A stretch of 64,000 nucleotides of DNA from Periconia sp. R9002. Lineage: Eukaryota > Ascomycota > Dothideomycetes > Pleosporales > Periconiaceae. The translations under genes were made by a program, and so were the position numbers. Within the stretch, counting starts at the first letter, position 1, and the number at the start of each line of letters is the position of its first letter. Shown one piece after another: positions 1-10,605 of this stretch. Below the pieces are notes generated by a model. The model ran no database searches, was not told the DNA's origin, and saw only the letters and a list, made by a program, of their open reading frames with translations. The DNA lies in NCBI GenBank assembly GCA_023627715.1, contig JAMAHW010000057.1, forward strand, positions 104,612-168,611, in the 5' to 3' direction.

Positions 1-845
1 TCCCAACAAATCTCACTCCATCCCTTTACCCCCTTACCCTGAACATATTTTAGAAGAAGAAGCAAAAAACGACCGCCAGCGCCTTTGCGTTTGGTGATCT
101 GGGGGGGTGGGAGGATGTGATGGATGGATGTATGTAGCTGAAGTGAAAAGTGATACAGTGCTCGCTGGGGTGGTTGCTTGGTTGGTTGGTAGATAGATGG
201 GTGTATGATTGTGAAGAAGGGTGAAGAAGGGTGTGACGTGAGTGCAGAGACGGGAGAAGGTAGAGAGAGAAAGAGTATAGTGTAGGTGGATGAGGGGGGG
301 AGGAGGACGAGGAGGGAAGCTTTGGTATAACTGTTTATGGGTGTAGGGTTGAGAGACGTCTGTTTCTTTGGCTTGGGGGGTTTTTTGGTTTGTGGTGAAG
401 GTTGGTTGGTTAAATGTGGAGATGTGGATTAAGGTGGGAATGGATGAGATGGGGAGAGAACGAGTGTGGATGAAGGAATTGGTGGGTTTGTTTTGTTTCT
501 GGGGTAGGAGGGTGAAGGAGGGATGGGCAGGGGAAAGGGATGGAGGTAGAAGGGAGGAAAGGAAGAAAGATGGAGAGCGGGGAAAATGAAAAGGAATCGA
601 AGAGATAAAACAAATAAAAAAAATCATTGGACATGTATGAATGATACATAGGTACACATTTGTTGTATATTGTTACAACGTGATAAATCCCCCCTTTCTC
701 CCCCCACCGTTTCTTGTTTTACAACAACATCAGCCCACTTTTCTTCTATTGCCACAAGAAGGATGTTTATAATACATAGGTACACCGGCTTGTTTCACCA
801 TGTCTTCACTGTACAATACCCATCTATTGCCTCTCACCGCCAACA
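1..845. other. Low-complexity intergenic sequence
   Basis: No gene is supported here. The plus strand is strongly G/T- and purine-rich (runs of gggtg, ggttgg, gaagaagg), so long pyrimidine-rich frames stay open on the minus strand and translate to Pro/Ser/His/Thr-rich low-complexity peptides. This looks like an untranslated or upstream region of a gene beyond the left edge plus the 3' flank of the mitoribosomal gene. Confidence 0.6.
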
Positions 846-2507
846 TCAATCACGATACACCTGACGGACGACATTTCTCGCGGGTTTCGGATTGGCGTCC
901 CTGTCCTGCATTAGTCTCTCCAGGCTCTTCGCCTCTGCGCTGTCAGGACCCAATGTGGTTGCGTTCCGAGTCGTCGTTGAGGACCTTATGATGCGGAACA
1001 AGTCTTGGCTGTTGTCTTGATCCCGTCGAGCTGTGCCGGTGGGTGGTAGGTCCCGCAGCTCGCCGCGCTTGATCAAGGCACTCGCGCCCTCTGCGCGTTC
1101 GACCGATATGTGGATGCGCGCGTCCGTGTCGACGGAGGCGAATTCGGGTGTGACTTCGAGCTTGGCGCCGCCGGGGGTCTGGTGGTCGAATGTGTCCGTG
1201 CCGCGGATGCTCATGCTCCTCGAGGTGTCCGCGTACTTTTGCGGGTCGTTGGTTACAAAACCGGCGATACCGAGGCGGGCGTGTTTTTCCTTGTTGTTGG
1301 GGAGTATGCGCGGTTGTAACACGCGGGAAGTCACGGGTGTGGGTTTCTCCTGCGGTCCGAGTAACGGGTGATTCATCATGTACGAGGTGGTGCGCAGATA
1401 TCCTAGACCAGCTGAGGGATGTGTGGACAGAGGAACGGACGAGTCATCGAACGTTTGTTTTGCCACGTTCCTATTGTTGTCCGCGGAATAGCTGGTGTCT
1501 TTGGCTTTCAGATTGGATATGCGCAAGAAGGGAGCAACGAGTCGTTGGAAGATGCGGGAACGCAGAGGATCTTGGGCGGCTTCTCTACGCAATTCCTTGA
1601 TCTTGTTGTCGATTTCCTCCTGTGAGAAAACTGACCATTTTTTCTGCAGTTCGCCGGATACTTTCTCGGCTTCCTTCTGATCAAGGGGAAGCTCGTTTGT
1701 CTTGTGCCAGTTACTTTGGCGAATGGTGTAGATTTCGGTCTTGACGTATTGAACTAGAAGCTGGTGGAACTCTTCCTTGCGCGAATCGAGCTGTTTCGTA
1801 ACGTAATGTGTGAATTCTTCCGAACTCATTCCGGGAAGCCAAGGCCCTTCGTACTTCCAACGGCGGATTTTGTGGCGCTCCACATTAGTTTCTGGGATAA
1901 CGTGAGGTTTGAACACGACTTCTGGTACATTCTCCTTCTTCTTCTTCTTTGCTGCTCGAGCTCGCACTTCGGCCTGCAGATTATCTTCCATGGCTTTTTT
2001 TATGTTTTCAAAGATTGCTCCAGCATCATCCAGACCGTCCTTGTTGTGATGAGAAGTAATGTCGGACCGATATTCGAATGCACCAGTGATTTTCCATTGA
2101 TCCACGCCCTGGTCGCGCATTTTATGCATACCCCTCATCATCGGAATGTCTAGTTGTTCAAATTTCTCTCGCGTCCGCACATGATCAGCGGCGGAATCGT
2201 AGTCGGTAATATGTTCAATGGAGTCCAGCTGCGTCACCCTGATGACGGGGTTACTTGTTTGAACAATGCGGGATCTGGAAGGAATGGGCCGTTTCAATCC
2301 CCAATCGCCGCGAGCCAGTGAGCTCTTTGTGGTAGCAATTGCTTGATGTGTAGGATACGGTAGGGTTGCAGTGTCTGAGGCTTTTTGTTGGATACCACCG
2401 AGATCGCCGGTTATGTTGGGTCGTGGCAGGGGGTTCGGGAGGGAGAACAGACGGGAATTGCGGAGGAGGTTCGCTGCGGGCGACACATTCTGACGTCGGA
2501 GGACCAT
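846..2507 (-). CDS. MRP51: Mitochondrial small-subunit ribosomal protein Mrp51 (bS1m)
   Basis: A 553-residue uninterrupted frame. The N-terminal third carries the Mrp51 signature: after a basic, Ser/Asn/Arg-rich leader that could be a mitochondrial targeting peptide comes a block with ARGDWGLKRPIPSR (about residues 65-78), then VIRVTQLDSIEHITDYDSA and EKFEQLDIP. This Trp-Gly-Leu-Lys-Arg-Pro block is typical of fungal Mrp51, a 37S mitoribosome subunit involved in translation of mitochondrial mRNAs. A Lys/Glu-rich helical stretch (AAKKKKKENVPEV) and a long polar C-terminal region follow. The protein is longer than the yeast protein but in the range of filamentous ascomycetes. No intron is needed. 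The next gene upstream is also on the minus strand, separated by about 520 bp. The family call is firm; the exact start is the first ATG. Confidence 0.88.
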   Translation of the reverse strand: MVLRRQNVSPAANLLRNSRLFSLPNPLPRPNITGDLGGIQQKASDTATLPYPTHQAIATTKSSLARGDWGLKRPIPSRSRIVQTSNPVIRVTQLDSIEHITDYDSAADHVRTREKFEQLDIPMMRGMHKMRDQGVDQWKITGAFEYRSDITSHHNKDGLDDAGAIFENIKKAMEDNLQAEVRARAAKKKKKENVPEVVFKPHVIPETNVERHKIRRWKYEGPWLPGMSSEEFTHYVTKQLDSRKEEFHQLLVQYVKTEIYTIRQSNWHKTNELPLDQKEAEKVSGELQKKWSVFSQEEIDNKIKELRREAAQDPLRSRIFQRLVAPFLRISNLKAKDTSYSADNNRNVAKQTFDDSSVPLSTHPSAGLGYLRTTSYMMNHPLLGPQEKPTPVTSRVLQPRILPNNKEKHARLGIAGFVTNDPQKYADTSRSMSIRGTDTFDHQTPGGAKLEVTPEFASVDTDARIHISVERAEGASALIKRGELRDLPPTGTARRDQDNSQDLFRIIRSSTTTRNATTLGPDSAEAKSLERLMQDRDANPKPARNVVRQVYRD

Positions 2508-3027
2508 TGCGATGCGACAGCCGCAGGAGGGGTGTCAATGGCGGCCGAAGTGAAAGTAGTGATGGAACAGAGCGAGATGGGTGTCTGAAAGTTTAGGACG
2601 GCTGACTAAGGGTAGATCCGCGCTTCAGGACTAGCGTGAGGTGGACAGCGTTCGACGCAAACATGCATTCGCACATGTAGTTTGTTTGGACATAAATATT
2701 GATTCCACAACGGACTTATTGTCCTGTTGGCTTTTATGTATGGAGGTTCTCTGAATAATGCCTGGAAATGAATCCCAACCAACTGTCCATCACCTTTGAA
2801 CCACCCTCCGGCACACCTTGAAAGGATATATCAAAGCTGCTTCAAAGCAGGTTGTGCTTGCAATCCTGCATCTTGAAGGCGGTTCTTGCACACCCTTGCT
2901 CCTTTCCCATTGTGCTTTATTGGCAATGGACGGTGTCTGGAGAGTGATGGAGGGTTCGTCTAGTGAATGGTGACTGCTCGCTTGGGTCTGAACGTAACAT
3001 GCTATCGCGCAAGACTCAAGTCCATGT
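2508..3027. other. Intergenic region between MRP51 and RTR1
   Basis: About 520 bp with no supported gene. It should contain the MRP51 promoter and the 3' UTR of the Rtr1/RPAP2 gene. An 81-codon minus-strand frame (2790-3035) overlapping the RPAP2 stop has no recognisable composition and was not called. Confidence 0.5.
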
Positions 3028-3942
3028 TCACCCATTCAAATGTTTGTCCCAATCTTGCGCATCATCCTCGTCATCCTCGTCTTCGTCGCCTTTCTTTCTT
3101 GCGGACCGCGGAACGTGGCCTTCGATTGCCATGTGTGATTGCATGATGCTGTTCTCCGGCAGCGTGGGAGGTTCCGGCGGTGCAGTCGCCACCCTCTCCC
3201 TGATTTTTTCCTGTATGAGTTCCTTGTTGGCTTTGCTAAGCCGTCCCGGCTTCTCCCCGCGCTCAATGGCGAGATCAGCCAGAGCATCGTCATGTGCAGC
3301 CCAGGCAGCGGCGACATCCTCCTCCTCTTGATCGGCAGCTGACTTGGGCTCGGGCTGCTTCTTTAATCGCAGCGGAAGGGCCTTGTGATGTTCCTCCTTG
3401 TTGTCCACCATGAGCTCAATCTTGTCGCCATGGCCCCCTTGTCGCAGCCACGCAGGCTCCTCGTTCAGCTGCACCTTGACATAGAGGGCCCTGCGCGCGC
3501 AGTCTTCTGAACACCACACTTCGAGAGCTTTCCTATCCACGATCTGGACACCCTTTGAAGTGTCGACGAATTGCTTTTTGGCGGGCGACCGAGCCTTGCG
3601 CTTTGGACGGGGGCAGAGGGCATAGCCGCACTTGTCGGCGATGTTGCGCTCTTCGATAAGCGAGTCGTAGTCGGCGGGTTGGAAGGGAACTACAGCCTGT
3701 CTGAAGCGGAGGGCGTCGGAGGTTGAGGGACGGCGTGGATCCGCGTCTGGCGACTCGGGAAAGTCGAGCAGGGTTATGATGTTCTCCAAAACCTCCCTCT
3801 CGACGATTTTGCGCTCCTCGATGATGGTGGCATGCTGCAGGGCGACGTCGAGGTGTTTCTTGTTGACGGGGCGGTCGGTCGCGGCGGTGGGTGGCGGGTT
3901 GGCGGCGACGGTGGTTTTCTTGAGGATGGATCTGGGAGGCAT
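3028..3942 (-). CDS. RTR1: RNA polymerase II CTD phosphatase Rtr1/RPAP2 homologue
   Basis: A 304-residue single-exon protein. Residues about 100-170 carry the Rtr1/RPAP2 zinc-binding module: CGYALC (Cys105, Cys110) and WCSEDCARRALYVK (Cys144, Cys148), giving the family's C-x4-C...C-x3-C arrangement, followed by VQLNEEPAWLR. Rtr1/RPAP2 proteins bind RNA polymerase II and remove Ser5 phosphate from the Rpb1 C-terminal domain in early elongation; RPAP2 also assists polymerase import. The N-terminus is a helical region (HATIIEERKIVEREVLENIITLLDFP). The C-terminus is acidic (DEDEDDEDDAQDWD). The start ATG fits the family start and faces BBC1 across a 922-bp divergent promoter region. Whether the fungal protein is itself catalytic is debated for the family and cannot be settled from sequence. 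Confidence 0.9.
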   Translation of the reverse strand: MPPRSILKKTTVAANPPPTAATDRPVNKKHLDVALQHATIIEERKIVEREVLENIITLLDFPESPDADPRRPSTSDALRFRQAVVPFQPADYDSLIEERNIADKCGYALCPRPKRKARSPAKKQFVDTSKGVQIVDRKALEVWCSEDCARRALYVKVQLNEEPAWLRQGGHGDKIELMVDNKEEHHKALPLRLKKQPEPKSAADQEEEDVAAAWAAHDDALADLAIERGEKPGRLSKANKELIQEKIRERVATAPPEPPTLPENSIMQSHMAIEGHVPRSARKKGDEDEDDEDDAQDWDKHLNG

Positions 3943-4864
3943 AGTGGGTGGTAGGTGCCTAGGTAGGTGGTGGGGGAATGAAGGCGGGAGGAATAGAGAG
4001 GTATGTATGCCTCGATGAAAGAAGGGAAGCGGTTCTCTATTAGTAATTCCTTAAATAATGGCCGTCCGTCACTTGTTTTGCATGATGCACTTGGAATTAC
4101 GCTTTCGGATAGGCAAGCAGCTAGGTAATTATTTAGTTTTCACTCACGTGGGAGCATGAAGTTCCTAACAGGCATCTACCTGTAGGCAGACGTCAAATCT
4201 TTGCCAAGCGTTCTTTGGTTCAACATGCTGCGGAGAACAAGAACAATTGATTGCAGTGGTACATAGCTATTTATGTGTAGGCGAATATGTATACATACCT
4301 TTCTCTGAGGTTGCCTGACGAATGCGGAGGCGGCTAACCCCCCATGAATCATAGCATTTACACACATCGATACGGACATGTGTCGTTGGCGTGAAGACTG
4401 TAATTTCAGGTAGTGGTCGCCTAGCTCCATCTTCGATTTATTTATTTATGTACTATGTTATGCAACAGGAGTGACTACATGTACAAGTAAATGTCCGCCG
4501 CCGCCGCCTAAAACTGTGTGTCTGTCTCCTCCGACCGCCCGACAGCTGCCGCCTCACACGCCATAGCCCCATCGAACATCACCTCCATCCCACCTACACC
4601 CACCCACTCCCACCTAACCACACCTCCACCCTCACCCTGGCGCAGCCCTCCCTCCCCTCTGCCAGTTCCGGCGCCTGCCATTGCTGCTTGTCGCCGTCGC
4701 TGCTGCTGCCGCCTCCCTTCATTCTAACTCCACATAGCTCTTACATCCATCCATCCCTCTAGTGGCGGAGAGAATACCTGCATCTCATCCCCCGCCTCGC
4801 CTCGTCACCCACCCTCCCGCCGTCGCCCTTCTCCATCGCCATCGCCATCCACCGTGTCCACACA
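3943..4864. promoter_or_regulatory. Divergent promoter/5' UTR region of RTR1 and BBC1
   Basis: 922 bp between two divergently transcribed housekeeping genes. The right half (about 4500-4864) is strongly C/T-rich on the plus strand (repeated ccacc, cctcc, tccatcc), the usual composition of fungal core promoters and 5' UTRs, and ends in accgtgtccacaca directly before the BBC1 ATG. No clear TATA box is seen. An 84-codon minus frame at 4176-4430 has no support. Confidence 0.55.
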
Positions 4865-7800
4865 ATGCCTCACTTCAAGGTCAAGGCCGTCTACAAGTAC
4901 GACTCACCCCACGAGGACGATCTCAGTTTCAGTGAGGGTCAAATTATCACTGTAACCGAGGTCGAGGATGACGATTGGTACGTGGGCGAATACATTGACG
5001 ACTCGGGCACCAAGCACGACGGTCTCTTCCCCCAGAACTTTGTCGAAAAATATGAGCCTGAGCTGCCCGCCCGTCCCAACCGCGCATCCAGGCACAAGCC
5101 ATTGGAGCAGTTGGCCCCCCAGCCAGCACCCCCGACCCCCGAAGTTCCCCAGCAAGAACCCGCGCCGGCTCCTCCAGCTCAGGAGGACGAGGCACCGAAG
5201 CCCCCCCAGGTGCCTCCACCCGTCGAGATACCTCAGAGCCCTTCTCCCCAGGTCACCTCTCCCACCTCGCCAATCTCGGCCCGCAGCGGAGCTCTAAAAT
5301 CTCCAGAGATTCCACAGGAGCCTCCCGCTGCTCCCAAGCCTGCTGCCCCAGAGCCAGCATCGGCTGCGCCTGCTAAGAAGGCCCCTCCCCCGGTAGCTGC
5401 GAAAAACAGCGCTTTTTTGAACCGCATTGCTGCCTTTAATGCGCCCGCGGCCGCCCCCATACAACCGTTCAAACCTGGTGGTCAGCCTAGTACTTTTGTG
5501 AAGAAACCTTTCGTGGCTCCTCCTCCTAGTCGCAATGCGTATGTCCCACCCCCTCGTGAAGCTCCGCAGGTCAAGACATATCGCCGAGATGAAGATCCCG
5601 AGGTCGCAGAACGTCAAGCGCAAGATCAAGAAAGTGCAGAACGTGCGGGGCTTACTGGCAATTCCACCACCAATGACGGAGACGGGGAAGAGCAGGCACC
5701 CACAGTCAGTTTGAAGGAGCGTATTGCACGACTCCAAAAAGAGCAACAGGAGCAAGCCGCTCGCGCCGCCGCATTGGCAAAAGAGAAGCCGAAGCGACCT
5801 CCCCCGAAAAAACGCGCAGAGTCTCACGAAGCTCGCGGAGAGGAAGGCGAAGCTGCGTTAGACAGATCTGTGACATCTGATTCACGGGAGCGTACTTCTG
5901 CTGAGCATGCTCGACCACCTCGATCTGCTCATGGTCTCCAGTCACCTGACCAAACCAACCGCGATCTTATGAGCGATGCCAACGACGCCGACCAATCGGG
6001 CGCTGGTGAAACCGAAGATGCGGATGGGACATCAACTAGTGTCGAAGATGACGATGAGCGCGCAAAACAAAAGTCTTTGCCACGCGCGCCTGCTGCACCT
6101 TCCAAAGAACCTGATGTGGGTGACGAGCAAGACGTCGAGGAGGAAGAGGACGAAGAAGAGGAGGACGAAGAGGCCGCAGAAGCTCGGCGAAAACTGGAGC
6201 TTCGAGAGCGTATGGCTAGAATCGGAGGTGGATATGGCATGCCTGGCATGTTCGGTGGAGGTTTGCCCATGGGTGTCCCACCACCCAAGAAGAAGAAGCC
6301 CGAAAAGAAATCTACGGCCGATAGCGAGGAGTATTCTATGCCTCAGCGAGTACCTATGTTCGGATTGCCCGGCGTAAGGAGTCCCGAGGTCGAGAACAAG
6401 CAATTAGTTGTCGAAAAGGAGGACGAAGAATCTCACGGAGCAATCTCGCAGTCTCGCCCGGCCGATGAAGTGCCTGATGTGGAGGATGTAGCTCCTCCAT
6501 CGTTGCAGAAGACCCCCACAGCTGAGCGCTCGCCGCCGTTTTCTCCAGAAAGTAAGCACCATCTCATTAAAAATCTTATTCCTAGGAAGCCAATCCATGG
6601 CTCCTTCATTCGTGAGACTATTGGCGCATTTCGGTCATCATCTTCTGCGAACGTGTCAAAAACGTATGTTACGTTTGACGGGGACACAGAATATGTCATG
6701 ACTGTTTGTGTGTCTAGTATGTCAAGCAGTGGTGATATGAGCGAGTTTACATCCCCGAAAGTTACGCTGACATGAATGGTAGAGCGTCCAGTGCCTCCAC
6801 CGGTCCCCACGGCTGACCGTCCGGCACCCCCTGTTCCCTCAGCCTGTAAGTTGCAACAACCAGATAATGATCTTCTCTGTGTAATAACCCTCGGCCAGCT
6901 CGCCCGGTCCCTTCAGTACCCGTTCGGTCTCCTAGTCCTGGTTCAGAATCAGGCGACGAGTTGACGGACGCTCAGGCCCCTGAGTCTGCAACCTCACCCA
7001 AAACACCCTCAGCTCTACCTCCTCTCAAAAATCGGGATTCGTATTTAGCATCAGACGAGATGTCTGGGGATTCGCCAGATAAGCGTGCCATGCCCCCCAT
7101 ACCGTTGGCCAGCCCTACCTTATCTCCAACAACCACTCGTCCACCACCACCTCCACCTCCCTTTGCAGCGCCTCCATCCCGTGCTCCAACATCGGAAAAC
7201 GTGTCCAAGAAAGTCGATCGTGAAGGCGAAACCGACTACGAAGGCGACTACGACACCGATATTGCTTCTGGTGCAACTCACAAGGACGCGTTGAAATCGC
7301 ACGTCCGGGATTCAAGCATGGAAGATAGTATGACAGCAGACGAAGCTCCGATCCGGTCTCCAATAACGCCTTCAGCCCCTCCACCATTACCTCCGTCCGT
7401 ACCCCGAGCTGTACCGCCACCACCCCCGCAGCAGCCACCAAGCAGAGCATCGCTAGACGCTCCAAGAGGCGCCCCTCCTCCGCCCCCAGTACCTCATCCC
7501 ACGCGAGATGTACAGGAGGATGACGATGAGTATGATCCATACCGGTACACAGGGCCTCCGCGTGGAGCACCGCCTGCTCCCAAGGCGATACCCCCGCCTC
7601 CGCAGAACCACCCTCCGCCACCACAGGCCCGCCCACCACCTCCTGCTCTCCCACCAATGCCGCCTTCTATTCCTCCTGCTCCCCAGCAGCAGTCCCGCGA
7701 TTATTCAGACGACGACGAGGATGACCTGTACTCTGCTCCTCCACCACGAAAGTCTCATGATAGGCCTCCGCCTCCTCCACCTCAGGCTCCACCGCCGCCA

Positions 7801-8721
7801 CAAGAAAGGCCAGCCCCACCTCCCCCACCGCCCCAGGAACGGCCCGCACCCTTACCTCCACGCGAGCCAGCTCCACAGCATCGAGCGCCTGTCGGGAGGA
7901 AATCCCTCGATGTGAACCGTGCCGTCCAAGGCCGTGTTTCTATGGATGCGCCTCGCCCTTCTGTTAGCCAAGACTTTATTGCGACGGATGTGGATCTCGG
8001 CGCCTCGTCGCACTGGTGGACACAGCCGAACATGTTGCCCCCCTCTTTGCAAGGCCGAAAGGACGTACTCGTTGATTTGAGCGAGACCAGATCTGGCAAC
8101 ACCATCGACAAGGTTGTCCAGGTGCTCTACATGGATTACTCACAAACGATCATCTCTGCTCGCTTCGAAGCGAACAACGTTTCCAATGTCGAGCTCGAGC
8201 AAACCCAAGAGCCTCCTCCCGCACGTCTTCGTCAGGACCAGCTCGAAGATGCACACCAGCAGTTTGGATCAAGAATCGCCAAGGACGTAGAGTCGAAACA
8301 GAACACCGTCGTCGGTGATGGCACCCCACAAGGTCTCATTCTCCAAGTTCTGAGCCCTTATAAGAACGCGCTGCGTCCCGTATCCACTCGTTCCTTCGGC
8401 GCCCTTGTCTACGCCAACCTCGCAAACGCATCCACACAACAATACGATGAGATCCGGCCCGGCGACATCATCTCGTTCCGCAACGCCAAATTCCAGGGAA
8501 AGCATGGTGCCATGCACGCCAAATACTCCGTCGAGGTCGGTAAGCCGGACCACGTCGGCATTGTGCAGGAGTGGGATGGCAGCAAGAAGAAAGTGCGCGT
8601 CTGGGGCCAGTGGAAGGAAAGCAAAAAGGTCAAACCCGAGAGCTTCAGGATGGAGGATCTCCGGAGTGGCGAGGTCAGAGTGTGGCGCGTTATGAGCCGT
8701 CATTGGGTTGGTTGGAATTAA
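4865..8721 (+). CDS. BBC1: SH3-domain actin-patch protein Bbc1 (Mti1), three exons
   Basis: Exons 4865..6551, 6783..6845 and 6899..8721 give 1190 residues with phases matching at both junctions. Donors are GTAAGC and GTAAGT. The first intron (231 bp) is long for this window and has GCTGAC near its 3' end. Residues 1-65 are an SH3 domain (AVYKYDSPHEDDLSFSEGQI, then DDDWYVGEY and GLFPQNFVE). A proline-rich and charged middle follows, with an acidic stretch and RERMARIGGGYGMPGMFGG, a motif shared by fungal Bbc1/Mti1 proteins; exon 3 opens with more polyproline. From about residue 945 to the end lies the conserved globular Bbc1 C-terminal domain (SHWWTQPNMLPPSLQGRKD to RVWRVMSRHW). Bbc1 binds type I myosin and Las17/WASP at endocytic sites and restrains Arp2/3-driven actin assembly. 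The ends are firm; intron 1 boundaries are the least certain point. Confidence 0.88.
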
Positions 8722-10162
8722 TCAAAGCATTGCGTGTAAAGAGATGAGGAGGTTTTGAGGTTTTTTGCTGGCTGGCTGCCTTGAGTGCGGATCCGCTCGC
8801 TGCTGCTGCTACTGCCCTTGATTGTGTGTCTAGCACTTTCATCTTTTTGTGCTTTTTTTTGTTCGTACTGTCGCTGTGACTACCTACTGTATGTAGATCG
8901 TCCCCCCCAAAGGTCTGTCTTGTAGTATGACGGGAGGAAGGAAGGAAGCAACTGTGTAGAAAGAAGGGATGTGGATTGGACCCCACCCAATGTTTATTTA
9001 CCCATCCTTTTTTTTCCAATGACGTTTGCTGTTTGTTCATTGTTGCTGTTTGCGCGTGTAAACCCCCCATGGATGTAGTAGTAGTAAGATGTACACTCTG
9101 AGTGTGTGTTTGATGAATGGAGCGGAGCATTTCTTGCTTATACTTGTCTTTCATACGAGGAATTTCTCGTTCGTGAAGGGTTTGCCGTGTCTCAGTGTCT
9201 CATCCCCTCCTCCACCACCTCTTTTCTTTTCCATCTTTCCCATAATCCACCATCCCATCTCATACCTACCCACCCATCTATCCCCTTTAGAAAAACTTCA
9301 TTGTTACGTGATAACCAACTAACTAAACACACAAATACCCCAAATAACATACTTAGGTAGTTAGCATCACGGCCGACATTTTCCTCCTTTCTTCTTGTAT
9401 AGAAGGCCATCGTAACGTAATGTAAAACGAAAATGAAAATTGGATGGACAGGCAGAGGGGAAATAAGGAAATAGTCTGTTCTGTTTGACGTTGGTGGGTT
9501 TGCCGTGTAAATGAAACTTAGTGAAAGAGTTCGCGATCTGTGTCTAATCTGTGTAGCTCCAACGTCGGGTGCTCTGCCGTACGTATATATCAATTATCTT
9601 ATATATTAAACCTTTGACATGTATGAGAAAACGAAGAACAAGATGAACAACACATCTTGTCCCCCTTCCCTTTTCCTTCAGGTGTTTACGCAAAAAAGAA
9701 AACGTATGTACACCTCGAACCTCATCCTCCCCCCCGTTCCCACGCAAAGAATATAATTCTTGTCGATGTGACCTAGCCTTTGTCTCAATAACGATAAAAA
9801 CCTCATCAAATTCAATTCGATATAGACATTAACTTATGAGACGGTGTTATACACGAATACACGTCTTCTTAGTTATCGTTGGATTGCGCTTTGTTTGTTG
9901 TTGATCTGGAGTACCCATGTTTGTATCCGCATTTACAAGGAATTAACTGTCCGTCGAGGACATTGGACTACTCTACACGCCCTTCTACTCCCGTAATCAT
10001 TTGACGGGAAGGTAGATGCCAGCTAGATAATAGCACTGTTGCAAGTAGGGGAGTGGAGTGAGTGAGTGAGTTTTTGCGGGTCTCTTGGGAAGCGATGTAG
10101 AAAGGGAAGGAGGGAGGGAGGTTGGGATGAGATGGAGGTACGGTATGTAAATACATATCCGG
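8722..10162. other. Gene-free interval downstream of BBC1
   Basis: About 1.4 kb with no supported gene. It starts with the BBC1 3' UTR and continues as T-rich then mixed sequence with short microsatellite-like runs (gagtgagtgagtgag near 10057, ggaaggagggaggg near 10106). All frames are short and of biased composition. Confidence 0.5.
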
Positions 10163-10605
10163 GAGTCTGGGGGGCTAAAGATTGCAGTGAAGTGCGGCTC
10201 GTGGGTGTTGAAAAAACTGCGATGAAATATGTACAAATTGACTGGTTTAAAGTTTAAACTCCTCTGGGGGGCTAAAGATTGCAGTGAAAATGCGCTGCAG
10301 AATATGCCTTTAAGGGACTAGCTTCACCGGTTCCAACTCTTCCGGGGGAGAAAAGATTGCAATGAAACCGCAGCGCATACTGTTATGGACCCCCCCCCCC
10401 CTAACGGGTACGGGCCCCTTGCCCCGGTTTTTCGCCCGTGCTAGAGTGAATTGGGTTTAGTTTGGGTAGGGTTTGTAAAGGTTATAGGTCCTCATCTGGC
10501 TTCAGGGGAGGGGGGGGGGGTGGCCCATACCGCCAAGGGGGCCTTTAACAAAGCGCGCTGCGGTGCGCACGCAGCGCATCAGTGCGCTGCAGAATAAAGC
10601 TCCAA
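10163..10605. repeat. Cluster of short direct and inverted repeats with homopolymer runs
   Basis: A 25-bp motif, ctggggggctaaagattgc plus agtgaa, occurs near 10167 and 10264, with a degraded third copy (ccgggggagaaaagattgc) near 10342. TGCGCTGCAGAATA occurs near 10290 and 10583. CCGCAGCGC followed by TGTTA and a C-run lies at 10369-10401; its inverted, diverged counterpart (G-run... TAACA... GCGCTGCGG) lies at about 10510-10564. The flanking homopolymers are C12 (10390-10401) and G11 (10510-10520). No reading frame is supported. This may be a degraded non-autonomous transposon, but I see no clean terminal repeats or target-site duplication. Confidence 0.45.

Noticed and set aside
34..657. 207-codon minus-strand frame at the left edge
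   Set aside because: Pro/Ser/His/Thr-rich low-complexity translation of a G/T-rich strand, with no domain and overlapping open frames on both strands. This is composition, not a gene.
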